From Neocallimastix lanati (nom. inval.) (lineage: Eukaryota; Neocallimastigomycota; Neocallimastigomycetes; Neocallimastigales; Neocallimastigaceae): DNA of 64,000 nucleotides. The translations under genes and the position numbers were made by a program. This document shows positions 24,092-47,957 of this stretch, in pieces (position 1 is the stretch's first letter; each line of letters starts with the position of its first letter). The stretch is from the NCBI GenBank assembly GCA_016946835.1, contig JACVTC010000007.1, positions 1,377,501 through 1,441,500 of the forward strand, read 5' to 3'. The notes below the pieces were generated by a model, which saw nothing but the letters and a program-made list of their open reading frames with translations, searched no databases and was not told the origin of the DNA.

Positions 24092-26446
24092 TCATTTTTT
24101 ATTAATATAAAAGATTAATTTTGGATAGGAAAGTTTCATTAACATTTTCAAATCATCATTTCCATAAAGTTTAGTATCAGAACCAAATTCATTAGAATAA
24201 CTTATTCTTTCAATATAAACATCATTTTCAGAATTTAATATACAACTTTCAGCTTTATTCAATAAGTTATCATAAGAAATATTACTATTCACTCTAACGG
24301 CAAAAATATCTTTACCATACACAAATTTAACCTTAATACCTTCTTTATCTGGACCAAAAATATTACCGTTTTTAAGATCATCATCTTTAGTATCAAAGAA
24401 CATAGAAAAGTTTCTTGCATTTTCTTTTACGTGATCTTGATCCTCATCATAATCATAGTATGAATCATCCTCACTTTCACTAGTATAACCATTCTTTCTG
24501 CCTTTATTCTTTCCTCGAACTTTAAAGAATTCGATAAAAGAGTCAGCCGATTGAACTTCTGGTGGAAGTTGTACTAAATACTGAAGATACGAATCTATAA
24601 TAGATTGATTTATATGATCCTTTGGCAATAAATACGGAAGAATACGTTTTGAATTTTCTGTTAAACCTGCTTCTTCTGGATATTCATCAATTAATGAAAA
24701 TATCAGTTTCTGGAAATCTTTATAGGTACGATATAAAATATAACATTGACCATCTCCCTTAAATATTTCTAATTGATAAACCATATCTTCATTATCATCA
24801 TCATCAATAATTTTTTGTTCACTTGAGCGAACTATAGCAGTAATAATTCTTTCAGAAAATCCAATAACTCGTTTCTTTTCCTTATTTAATTTTTTTGAAT
24901 CACTTTCATTTCTTGGAGACTTGTTAGAATTAAAGTTTGCCATTTCAAATGTTTTGATGTTTAATGCTTTAATTTGATCTTCCAACTCAATATCATAATC
25001 ACTTTCAACATCAGTGAATCTTACAGTATCTTTTTCACTTTCATCAATACTTTTTCTGTCATAATCCCTATTATATTTTCTATCATAATCCCTATCATAA
25101 TCCCTATCATAATCCCTATCATAATCTCTTTCATAATCTCTATCTCTGTCATAATCTCTATCATAATTTCTGTCTCTATCATAATCTCTATCTCTGTCAT
25201 AATCCCTATCATAATTTCTGTCTCTGTCATAATCTCTATCATAATCTCTATCATAGCTATCACGATAATCTCTGTCATCATATCGTCTATTATAATCTCT
25301 ACCATAATTATCACGACGATCATAATCTCTGTCATAATCATAATTACGATCACGGTCATAATCCCTATCATAATTTCTATCATAATTTCTTTTATTACCT
25401 CTTCTATCATCATAATAATCATTTCTATTATTATAACGATCTTCTGGGTATCTTCTATCACTTCCATCATAATTTCTCCTATTTTCCCGACTATCATTAC
25501 TAAAATGACTACTATTTGGACTAATTGGACTTCTGTATCCATCATCACGACGATCAGAATATTTACCACTATTAGAACTATGTTGACTTAACTTAGATGC
25601 ACTTCTAGCTGGTAATGGAAGAGATGGTTTTCCACCGTTGTTAACATTTGTGTCATCAATATTTATTGCATTTTTCTTCTTTTCAACTTCATCAAAACAA
25701 TTTCTTGGTACTAAACCTATTATTTTAACAATTATATAATTAATACATATTAAAAACAAAACATTTAATTCTTTTTTCTTTACTCAATTTTTTAAATTTA
25801 TAATTTTAATTATAATATTGAATTATATATAGTTCTAAATAATTTTAATAAAATTAGAATCATATATGAATTTTAAATTACCCTGTGTTTTTTCCAAAGG
25901 ATTACAAACTATATACTGATTTTCTAATTCTTGAACAACAAAAAAGAAATCACCCTCTTTAAAAGATAATTCTTTGGGATTATTAGTGGTATAACTATGA
26001 ATTGCTTTAATAATCTTTTTTGGTGGTAAATTACCGCTTTTTATATCCATTGTAATTGGGAAATTTCCATTATTGCCAACTGGGCTTGGGAGATTTGGAA
26101 TACGAGGACTTACCATAGCCATACCTCCATAAGAAGACACACTGCTTTGACCATTACTAACATTGCTATTACTACGTTGTGAACGTCCAGATCCTTGACT
26201 TGACATTGACCCATTTGTCATTGGACGACTATTTCCATATCTACTATTTGGATTTGGATGACCGGAAAAGCCCATCTTTGGACTTTGAAAAGGTGGTGAA
26301 TTAGAAATTTTTAATTGATAAGGTCTGTTTAAAGGTGAATTCATTGGTTTTGTATTATTATCACTGTAAGCACTATCTGTAAAAGAACGATTACTAGCTT
26401 TTGAAGAGCGAGATGAAACTGTTGAATTTTGCGAATTACGTATCAT
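24092..26446 (-). CDS. BEM1: Bem1-like cell-polarity scaffold (SH3-PX-PB1), 2 exons
   Basis: Exon 1 is 26446-25882 and exon 2 is 25716-24092, joined in phase (G from g|gt) to 729 residues. Domains in order: a Ser/Asn-rich N-terminus; one SH3 domain at about 143-200 (KAIHSYTTNNPKELSFKEGD, closing with GLVPRNCFDEV) split by the intron; a long Arg/Asp/Tyr repeat linker at about 280-410; a PX domain at about 465-590 with the phosphoinositide-binding RTYKDF motif; and a C-terminal PB1 domain at about 647-728 beginning IKVKFVYGKD with the basic-face lysine. Bem1 (Scd2 in fission yeast) bridges active Cdc42, its exchange factor Cdc24 (through PB1) and PAK kinase at growth sites. Yeast Bem1 has two SH3 domains; only one is recognisable here, so PAK or Cdc42 contacts may differ. 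Domain calls are confident; orthology is probable. Confidence 0.85.
25055..25420 (-). repeat. Arg-Asp-Tyr coding repeat in the Bem1-like gene
   Basis: Tandem 6/12-bp units (cataatccctat and variants on the plus strand) encode repeated DYDRD/NYDRD tetrapeptides between the SH3 and PX domains. Synonymous variation (ccctat, tctctat, ttctgtc) shows that the array is not brand new. Confidence 0.85.
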
Positions 26447-29137
<2,691 letters not shown>

Positions 29138-29335
29138 TGTTAAAAGTCAATAGTTTGGGTTTTATAATTATGTCAACTTTATTAATATATTTTATGATAA
29201 AGAGCTGCAAATATTTAAATTTAATAAATTTACATGCTTTTATATTATTACATTGTGGCTCATACATTACATATATAACAAATACATTTTAATACATTTA
29301 ACGTATATTTCATATTTATTTCACATATTCTAACA
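29138..29335. repeat. Left LTR, 198 bp
   Basis: TGTTA...TAACA termini; identical to the right LTR; preceded by target duplication ATGAT. Confidence 0.93.
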
Positions 29336-29683
29336 TTCCCCCCTCAAACCAAATTATTTTAAAAGAATAATTTTGGTTTGAAAGTGAATATGTGTACTAT
29401 ACTATCTCTATATCTATACCAATATTAATATGCTATAATTTAATTTTCATTAATTGTAATTTTATATACTTATTTATATATTAGCTTGTTTTATTTTAAC
29501 AACTATATTATTACCCTATATTAATATGACATTTTTGTGGTTAAACGTCTTAAAACCTTTATATTTTTATTATGGATAAAATTATTAATTATTATATTCA
29601 AGTTATATTTTTTCGGATTGGTTACTCTTATTTGTACCATCCTATTATTATATTTTGGCAACCTCATTGGGAATTACGCCTAA

Positions 29684-29808
29684 TTGACAACACATGGTTT
29701 ACCTCTTTGGTTTTATGTACTCTTGACAACACATGGTTTAACTCTCTGGTTTTTACGTCTATATTTATATTTGACAACTCTTATAGTTAACCGCTATGGT
29801 TTCACGTC
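29684..29808. repeat. Diverged tandem motif inside the LTR element
   Basis: Three related units begin at 29684, 29723 and 29771 with ttgacaac, contain a tggttta- or gttaac-like core, and the last two end in acgtc. Weaker copies lie near 29527 (tgacatttttgtggttaaac) and 29657. They make up the most distinctive part of the non-coding interior. Confidence 0.6.
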
Positions 29809-30237
29809 ATTTTATTTAATTATTAGCTTGATTAGTTGTGAATAAATAGCCTTTAATATTCAAAAGTTGTTTATTTACTAATTAATGATTTAATTTATAT
29901 TCTTTATTAATCTTTATTAAGAGTCTCAAAAATATTTGCATATTAATTTGTCACGTCTCTCATTTATTTTATACGTGTCTTATCTTCTAATTTATTATTT
30001 TATTAGTATATTATTTATTTCAGGGGAATTTTCTTTCATAAAATACTTAATTTTTACGCGTTTTCATATTCTTGAAACTTTAAGATCATTTTTCTTCAAA
30101 TTAGATCAATCTTCACTAAAGTTGACATAATGACAACTTTTATCATAAATTCTGGATCCTAGGTATTTTAGTTGACATTTTTCTAGTCCGGCTAAGGATA
30201 TAAATATTCCTTTAAAGAGTCGATGAGACTCTTAATC

Positions 30238-30435
30238 TGTTAAAAGTCAATAGTTTGGGTTTTATAATTATGTCAACTTTATTAATATATTTTATGATAA
30301 AGAGCTGCAAATATTTAAATTTAATAAATTTACATGCTTTTATATTATTACATTGTGGCTCATACATTACATATATAACAAATACATTTTAATACATTTA
30401 ACGTATATTTCATATTTATTTCACATATTCTAACA
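30238..30435. repeat. Right LTR, 198 bp
   Basis: Identical to the left LTR at a fixed offset of 1100 bp; followed by target duplication ATGAT at 30436-30440. Confidence 0.93.
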
Positions 30436-31420
30436 ATGATAAAATTATTATAATTATTATTTTTTTTAATAACATTTGAATAAAAGAATTATTATTAATA
30501 ACATTGATATTTTTAATAACGTTTATATTTTTATATAATTTTTTTATTAATAGAATTTAAATAAAAGAATAATTATTAGCAAAAAATTTTACAAGCCATT
30601 AAAAATAAATGGCGTATTGAAAATTTGGATTATAAAAATTGGCGAAATGCACCACATTCATTAAATGGAAGCATTATAACCAACGAATGAATAAAAAGAA
30701 AAAGAATATTCTTTTATTTTCTACTTATGGTCATAATACTAAATTTATCAGCTACCTTTAAAAAAATGTGATAAACTTGGTTCGTTTTATCTCTTTTAGG
30801 GAAAGGTTTTATAAATTATTTATGTTATTTATTAATATAATTTTATTTATTCATTTATTTATAATTTAAATCTTATTTTAATATTCAATTATTAATTTCA
30901 TATTATTAAATTATTAAATGGCATTTATATAATAAAATTAAATATATATTGATTGGCAATTTCGCTGAAAGAATAAATATAAAAAATAGTATTCTTTATA
31001 TATACTCATTAATTATAAACTATATTAAAATATAATAAAATAAAATAAAATAATTAGAATGTATAAAATATAATTAATTTAAATATTATTTACATATTTA
31101 CATAACATAAAATTTATATTATAAATTTTATGTTTACATTAATTTCATGTATTTTATAGAATTTATGATATTATATAAATCTATTTTATATCACGTTATT
31201 TTTTAAATAAATTGATAATAAATCTAATACTTTAAAGATTTACTAATTTATTTTTAATTATTAACAAAATAATTTATTAATAAGTAAAGTTATTATTTTC
31301 ACTTTAAATAAAATGAAAAATTATTTTAATGATTAATTAGTACAATTATAATTCTGATATATAAATTAATAAAAAAGAGAAAAAGTTATTAATACCAAAA
31401 GAAATATTTATATAAAAGAT

Positions 31421-31680
31421 TATTTATTATTTATTATTTATTATTTATTATTTAATATTATTATTTATTATTTATTATTTATTATTTATTATTTATTATT
31501 TATTATTTATTATTTATTATTTATTATTTATTATTTATTATTTATTATTTATTATTTATTATTTATTATTTATTATTTATTATTTATTATTTATTATTTA
31601 TTATTTATTATTTATTATTTATTATTTATTATTTATTATTTATTATTTATTATTTATTATTTATTATTTATTATTTATTA
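31421..31680 (+). repeat. (TTTATTA)n heptanucleotide array
   Basis: About 35 copies of a 7-bp unit with one interruption near 31453. The same unit recurs in two SMC5 introns. Confidence 0.95.
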
Positions 31681-32065
31681 TATTTATTAATTTATAAATT
31701 TATTTATATATCAATTTATATATTTATTAGTTTATTATTTATTATTTATTATATTTATTAATTTATTATGATATTTATTAATTGTTTTATTCTTAAGCAG
31801 TTTATTATTCATGTTCTAATATGGTTAATATCGTGGATTTAAATTTTTTAAAAGATTTTGAATAATTTGTTAGTACGCTCAAAGAGAAGAATGAACATAA
31901 TAATTATAATAATGTAAATGTATTTAAATCTCAATTTAAAAAAAAAATAATAATAGTAATTATTTATCAATTGGATTATCAATATTTATTATTTTAATGA
32001 TGGATCCATGTATTTTTAGTCATAAAAATATTTATAAAAATGCTTAAATATATAAATTATTCGCC

Positions 32066-32173
<108 letters not shown>

Positions 32174-32867
32174 GTTATTTTAATTTTACACATCTTATAT
32201 TTTATTAAAAAATAAAATTTATTTATTATTTATGTTATGTTTAAAGCATTAGTTTAAAATTAATTATTAAAGAAATATATATTTATATTATGAATAATTT
32301 CTAATCTTGGTTTTAAATTTTAATTTTTTACGATGAAGTAATTTTGAATATAATTAGAATATTTAAATTTAAATTAATTATTTTGTACAACCTAAAAATT
32401 TTCTCTCTTTAATAATCATATTTCTTAAAAACTAATCTCTATATAATAAACTTTATATTTATTGTAGTTAATTATTATATATTGAAAATAGTAATTTTTA
32501 AAACTTTTTTTTTCCCATATTATTATAATAAATAAAACTTTTTAACAAACTGAGAAAAAACGAATTAAAAATTTTATGTACAAAAAATTCTAAATTTATA
32601 TTAATTAATAAATATTATTAATTAATATAAATATGGATTAATGATTTTTTTAGTATACATAATTAATTCACAAAAGAGTTAATTACAAAAGAGTTAATTA
32701 TTAGTTTCAGATTATTATTTTATTTCTAATCTACAAAATGTAGCAAAAAATATTTAATAATTGCCAATAAAAAAAGAGCAATCCTATATATACTTTGAAG
32801 TATTGGTTAAATTATGTAAAAAAAAAAAAATAATATAATTAATATTTTTAATAAATTAATAAATTGA

Positions 32868-32919
32868 TAGTTAAATGAAAGACGACTTAAAATATTATTA
32901 GTCGTCTCTTATTTAACTA
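32868..32919. repeat. Stem-loop about 230 bp beyond the SMC5 stop codon
   Basis: Arm 32868-32887 (tagttaaatgaaagacgact) pairs with 32900-32919 with 18 of 20 positions complementary, around a 12-nt loop. The GC-containing end agacgact/agtcgtct makes chance self-complementarity of AT sequence unlikely. It could be a processing or terminator structure for SMC5, or a small mobile-element relic. Confidence 0.55.
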
Positions 32920-33144
32920 TTAATTTTGAGTATTAAAAATATATTTAATTAAAACATAAATATAAATTAAAATCAAAATTCTACTTTATTTAGATATAAA
33001 ATAAAAGTATTTAATACTTCAATAAATGTTATTTTATGATAAAAGGTATTTTTAAGATTTTTTTTTTTTTTTGTTCTTTTTTTTCGTTTTTTTTGTTTCG
33101 TTTTGCTTTGTTTTATTTTGGATTATATTATTTATATACAAAAA

Positions 33145-41868
<8,724 letters not shown>

Positions 41869-43869
41869 ATGAAGATTGGTAAATTATCCAAGAAATTTAA
41901 GAATAAGAATAAAAATAGAAATAAGAAAAAAAATGATAAAAATAATATAAAAAAATATATATCATCTAATAATAAAATTATAAGCAGGATAAAAAATTTA
42001 GAGGAATCTTTTCGAAGTATATCAAGAGCAAATTCATTAAATAATCTTGTACAGAATAATCCAAATACTAAGAATAATTTAAAAAAATCATTAAGTGAAC
42101 CATCTTCCCCAAAATCACAATCAAAACTAATTGAAACCAATTTTACTAAGGAGATTGACAATATTTATTCTGTCAGAAAAACAAAATTAAACGTAATTAA
42201 AGATAAAAATGATTTAAACGATAAAAATACAGATAAGAATCAAAAAAAAAATTCTTTAAGGAATAAAAATGAAGATATAATAAATAAAGAAAATGAAGAA
42301 ATTAATAGTAAAAATGCTAATATTGATAATATTATTTCAGAAACTTCTGTTAAAAAAGATAAAACATCTTCTAATGAAATAAATTCCATCCCTGATAATG
42401 AAACAAATACTATTGAAGAAAATGTTATTGATATATTTAATTTAGAAACTAAGAGTAGTAGAAATGGTAATAAGATTGAAAATGATAGAAATATTACAAT
42501 AGATAGTATTGAAGAAATTAATAAATTAATAATTGTTAAAGAAGATTCTAAATTAAAAAATGATTTAAAAGTTGTAAATGACGTAGTAGAAAATGTTCAT
42601 AATGAAATAAATGAAAAAGCAATAGCAAGCAATGAAAGTAATAAAAACATTAATATTGAAATTGATTTTAATTCCAAAATTAATTCAAATATTAATAATA
42701 AAAATTTAAAAACGAATATTAAATTAAATAATAATAATCTAAAATCTAATATCAATGAAAAAATTGATAGCTCTTGTATCCTTAAGACAAATATACCTAA
42801 ACCTAATAATGATAATTTAGATGTGAAAGACCAAAATAAAGAAAAACAAAATAATATAAAATATAATATTGAAAATAAAGAAAAAGAAATAAATACAATA
42901 GATATTAATACAATGGCAAAAAATGATACAAAAATTATGAAAGGTATTAAAAATGATAATAACAATACTGACATTGATAATGAAACAATCGTTAAAAATG
43001 ATGATAAACCTGATAATGAATCCAATATTGAAATTACTAAGGAATTCTTTACTGATGATAATACAGCAATTAATGAAACGAATTCAAACATTGAAACGGA
43101 TACTAATATTAAATTTAATATTGAAACTAGTTCAAATATTGATTCAAGTAATAAAAGTGAATCAAACATCAAAACTCAATCAACCATTAATACAGATAAT
43201 AATATTAGATCTAATATTGAAACTGATTCAAGCAGTAATATATATATTAATGATGAATCTTTCATTAAAACTAATTCAAATATAAATTTAAACATAAATT
43301 CAAGTATCAATATTAAATCCAACGATGAAATTAATAATGAAATTAATAATGAAGATAATACTGTAATTAGTGGTAAAAATAAAATTAAAGATGATACTAA
43401 AAATATTACGATAAAAAAAAATAAAAATCATGATAAAAATGATTTAATGGCTTACAATAAAAATGATCACAAGGATAATATTGGTATTAATTCAAAAAAG
43501 AAAAATTCTGATAAGTCAAATAAAAGTAATAATAATGATCACAAACATAAGCATAAAGGTATAATTTATTTATGGAATATTTCAAAGTTAACAACTGAAA
43601 AAGAACTTTTAAGTCATTTTGAAATATTGGGTGACATCGAAGAGTTAAAATATTTTACTAAAAAGTCATCAATTAATGAAGGGTAAATATAAATTTTATG
43701 GAAACAGAGTATTATTAATATTATTAATTTTAAATTAAAAATTAAAAAATTTTATTATATAGATGATGTTGACAATAATTTAATTTATTATTAATTATTA
43801 TTATTTTTTTTATTATTATTATTACTATTATTATTATTATTATTATAATTATTATTATTATTATTGTTG

Positions 43870-43910
<41 letters not shown>

Positions 43911-45622
43911 GAATAATTGTATATAAAAATAAGAAGCAATGTTTAGATGCTATTGAACTTATGACTAATGTCAAAATAAATGGAAAATTATGTAAATTAA
44001 AAATGATAAATGAACAAGAAAAAAATGATTTAATCAAAGAAGATGAAAAACGGATAGATTATAATCAAAGAAATAAAGAAAAAACATCAAAAAAGGAAGC
44101 ACTAACAAAGAAATCATCAACAGAAAAATTAGAAACTATAAAAAAGTCTGTAACCCGAAGTAGAACAAATTCAAGAGAAGATAATTTGTCCTCTCCAAAG
44201 ATTAGTAAAGTAAGTACAACAAAATCGAGAAAGAAAACAATGGAAAATGTTGAAGAATCATTAAAAACTACAACTAAAAATACAAAAAATTCTAAAAGGA
44301 AGGCAACTGAAAATATTGACAAAATTGAAACTTCAGATACAGAACTTTCTTCTAATACTACTACTACTACTAAATCTAAAAAAAAACCTAAAAAGAAGGC
44401 AACTGAAGATATTGAAGATGTTGAAGTTTCTCAAACTAAAGCAAATACTATCTCTACTAGATCTAAAAGAGAATCTAAAAATAAATCAAAAGAGGATGTT
44501 GAGACATCACCAATTATTAATATAAAAAAATCTAGAAAAAAGGTAAAAGAAAATGATGAAGTCCTTCAAGAAGTCACATCCATTAATACAAAAAAATCTA
44601 AAAGAAAAATAATTGAAGTGGATGATTCCATTACTACAGAAAAAGATTCTGAACCTAAAACTTCAACAGCTAAGAAAAGAAAAACAACAAGCAATTCTTC
44701 AAAAAAAATAAAAAATGATTCTATAAGCAAAAATGAAAAAATATCTAAAACTTCTGAAATTCAAAAAAAGACAACTACCTCAAAAAATTCAAATGGCAAA
44801 TTATTTATTAAATTTTTCTTTATAAAAAGAATTAATATGACTCAAGTTATTTCAATTTATAACATATTAGAAAATTATGGAAAAATAATAAATTTTGATT
44901 ATATTAAAAATAAAAAGTTTGAAAATTTATGGTAAGATAAAAATATATAAATAATTAAATTAAATTATCTAAATTAATTTAATAATGTATAATAATATTA
45001 ACAATAATAATAATAAATAAATAAATATATAAATTTTAATCTTATTATAAGGAATTTGTATATAAAATTAGAAGGTACCAAAACTCAAATAAATAATTTA
45101 ATAGAAAAACAAAAAATTGAAGTTGATGGAGAAGTGATAAAATGTAAAGAAATTACAGAAGAAAGATATAAAGAAAAAATTGAAGAAATTAATGAAGAAA
45201 ATAAGCATCCTTTCAGTAATGATAAAGAAAAGGAAAATAAAGTTTTATCCAAAAAAGTATCAAACAATTCAAATACCAAATATATTCAAGTTAAAAATAA
45301 TCAAAGTATCAAAGAATCAATTAAAGAAGTAAAAAATAAAGTTTTATCCAAAAAAACATCTAAAAATTCAGCATCAAAAGCATCTCAGATTAAAAATAAA
45401 AATAAAGGTAGTCATGAAAAAATAGAAGAATCTACCAATGAAAATGCAAACAAAAGGAAGAAAAGAACTACTAGTAAAGCATCATCTACTTCTACTACTA
45501 CAATCACTGCTACTACTACTTCTACCAATAAAAGAAAAGTTACTACTAAACTTAATACTAAAATTAAAAATAAAAATAATGATTTTGAAAATGTTAATGA
45601 TAGAAATAATCCTAATTATACC

Positions 45623-45656
<34 letters not shown>

Positions 45657-46882
45657 GCAATTACAATGATAATAATGATAATAATAATATTATTATTATT
45701 AATACTAAAGATGCAATTAATTCTAAAAATAAAGAAGATACCACTAATAATGAAAATGCAATTGATAAAGAAAAAATATATGATATTTCTTTTGAAAGGT
45801 TTTCACCTACAAAGAATTCATCGGAAAGTTATTCTGAATATTCATTATTTACATTAGGTGATAATTTATATGAGCAAACCCCTAAAGAAAATGAAGGGAA
45901 TACTAATAATGACAATGATAATACTCTTAAAAATAATATTATAGGTCCATTTTATAATTCATATTTAAATTATTCATCAATACCACCTCAAACTATTAGA
46001 CCTGAATCTAATATAAGTAGTAATAATTACTTTACCAATAACTACTATTCCGAATATAAAACCGATAATAACAATCAAAATTTTATTAATATATTTGGAG
46101 AGGATGACGATGATGATATATCCAAGGAATCACCGTTTAAACCCATGAGTATTAATAATAATTCCACAATAAAAAATCCAAGTACAAATGTAACATCAAA
46201 TACAGTATTAATAAATTCTTTCGATATAATGAAAAACTCTTCATTAAACTCTCCTCAAATCACTTCATCTCCGAATATTCCTACCACTCCACTAAGTATA
46301 AATAATTCAAATATACCCATATCAAACTCTTTAATGAATACACCCACCTCTCAGCTTATACAGAATAATGGAATAAATTCTTCTCCATTAAATCAAATAA
46401 TCAATTCATCATTAAATCAACAAGAACAAAACGCTTTCCTTTTCCATTCACCAAATTTTCAACAAATAATACCCTCAAATCAGACTGAACAAATGAATGT
46501 AACCAATACAAACTATAATAATACGCCTATTCTAAATAATAATTCCATAGCATCAATAGCGAATTCACAACAACAACAACAACAAGATATAAATAATCCT
46601 TTAGGTTTAAATCCTTTAAATGTAGGAATGAACATGAATATGATAAGAAATACCCCTATCATGGTACCTATTATAAATACCGATCTTAATACTATGAACA
46701 CTTATAACACCTATTCTCATACAAATTCAGTTTCCTCTCTACCTTTATTATCACCATTCTCTACTCCACCACCCAATACAATTCCTACAAATCCTACAAA
46801 TTCTAATAATATTACTTCTACACCAAATCAAAATAATTCACTGATACCAACGGATGATATGCCAGTCATGTCACCATCTTAA
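41869..46882 (+). CDS. Large disordered RNA-binding protein with two RRM-like domains (3 exons)
   Basis: Exons 41869-43682, 43912-44931 and 45052-46882 join in phase (donors GTAAAT and GTAAGA) to 1554 residues. The first ATG after upstream non-coding sequence (MKIGKLSKKFKN) is taken as start. RRM1 spans the first junction, about residues 562-640: GIIYLWNISKLTTEKELLSH as RNP2 and helix 1, GDIEELKYF, then IIVYKNKKQCLDAIEL as RNP1 and helix 2. RRM2 spans the second junction, about 899-985: KLFIKFFFIKRI, IYNILENYGKI, then NLYIKLEG. RNP aromatics are only partly conserved. The rest is Asn/Ser/Lys/Glu-rich: the N-terminal third and the inter-RRM linker are highly charged, the C-terminus is Asn/Ser/Pro-rich. 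The RRM layout loosely recalls Mei2-type regulators, but this is weak. Likely nuclear, given Lys/Arg-rich segments. A specific role cannot be assigned. Confidence 0.8.
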
Positions 46883-46887
46883 AAAAT

Positions 46888-46926
<39 letters not shown>

Positions 46927-47957
46927 TGATGAAAATATCCTTAAGATATAATTTCTTTTCCTTTTTCTTTTTCTAATCTTTTATTATTATTGTTATTGTT
47001 GCTATTATTTTTTATTTTATCTTATTTCATTTCATCATCTTTATAATAATTTTTTCTTTTCAATTTTAAATATCCAAAATAATTTCAATATTAATAAGAA
47101 AATATATTAATATAACTTAATATAAATCTATTTCTTTTTTTTATTTGTTATTTTTATTTTAATATTTATAATATAATTTTTTTTTTTTAATAACTATGTA
47201 ATGATATAATTGATTACAAAAGTTATTATAATTGAAGTACTCTACCCTTCATATTTTTTCATATTAATATGAAATATTAATATTTATTTTATAATAGATT
47301 TGATATTTAAAAAAATATATATATATATATTATTATTTTTTTATAAACTATCTTTAAATATTGTTATATAATAAAATAATTCAAAGGAAAAAAAAAAAAA
47401 AAAAAAAAAAAAAAACGTATAACAAATTAAAATTTTATATATTAATATATTCAATTTTTTATATTTAATTTTTCTTTTTTTTTTTTCTTTGTATTTATAA
47501 ATCCTTACTATTATTTAACTATTGACCGTAATTCTATTAATAAAGAAATTTTATTAAAAAATTAAAGGATTTTTAATATAAAATTTATCCAATAATTTTA
47601 TTGATTTTCCCTTAGCAATTTCCTTTTTTATATTAAACTAAAATATTAAAAGATAAAAGATTTTAGCTTTTTTTTTTTTTTTTTTTATTTCGGAAGTTAA
47701 TATTTAAAAATTTTTTATAAGTATTTTTTTTTTGGTATGTATAGAAAAAAAAAATAATAATAATAATATAATATACAAAGTTGTAATATTATTTTGATAT
47801 TTATTTACTTTTTTTTTATTTTATTTTATATATATATTTTTTTTTTTTTATTAAATGTATATATATACATTCTTTTATAATAAATTAAAAAAAAAAAAAA
47901 AAATGTCTAATAAATTTTTAAATTATAAAAAAGAATTTAAATTCCAATATATTAAAA
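46883..47957. other. Intergenic AT-rich region
   Basis: Begins with a poly-T run (46887-46919) just after the RRM gene stop. Otherwise A/T simple sequence up to the leader of the next gene. No additional gene is seen. Confidence 0.6.

Larger units (their letters stand above)
29138..30435. mobile_element. Short non-autonomous LTR element (TRIM-like) with identical LTRs and 5-bp target duplication
   Basis: Two 198-bp direct repeats (29138-29335 and 30238-30435) match at every base I compared. Each starts TGTTAAAAG and ends CTAACA, giving TGTTA/TAACA termini typical of LTRs. The element is flanked by the direct repeat ATGAT (29133-29137 and 30436-30440), a 5-bp target-site duplication. The 902-bp interior has no protein-coding capacity beyond a 72-residue chance frame, so it must be mobilised in trans. 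The interior opens with ttcccccctc and a stem (29344-29358 with 29366-29381), where a primer-binding site would be expected, and ends with a 7-bp hairpin (30215-30233). No purine-only tract or recognised tRNA-complementary site was found. Orientation is undetermined. Size (1.3 kb) and structure fit a terminal-repeat retrotransposon in miniature. Confidence 0.88.

Noticed and set aside
24974-25591. 205-residue plus-strand Ile-rich frame
   Set aside because: Antisense shadow of the Arg-Asp-Tyr repeat in the Bem1-like gene.
29572-29790. 72-residue frame inside the LTR element
   Set aside because: It runs through the tandem ttgacaac units, giving repeated DNTWF text; no gag or pol features.
30205-30240. 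Hammerhead ribozyme at the end of the LTR-element interior
   Set aside because: The text agtcgatgagactctt recalls the CTGATGAG core, but the C-T before GATGA and the GAAA/UH partners are missing. Only a simple 7-bp hairpin is supported.
31421-31680. CRISPR-like or centromeric satellite array
   Set aside because: A 7-bp unit without spacers is an ordinary short tandem repeat; nothing indicates a centromere.
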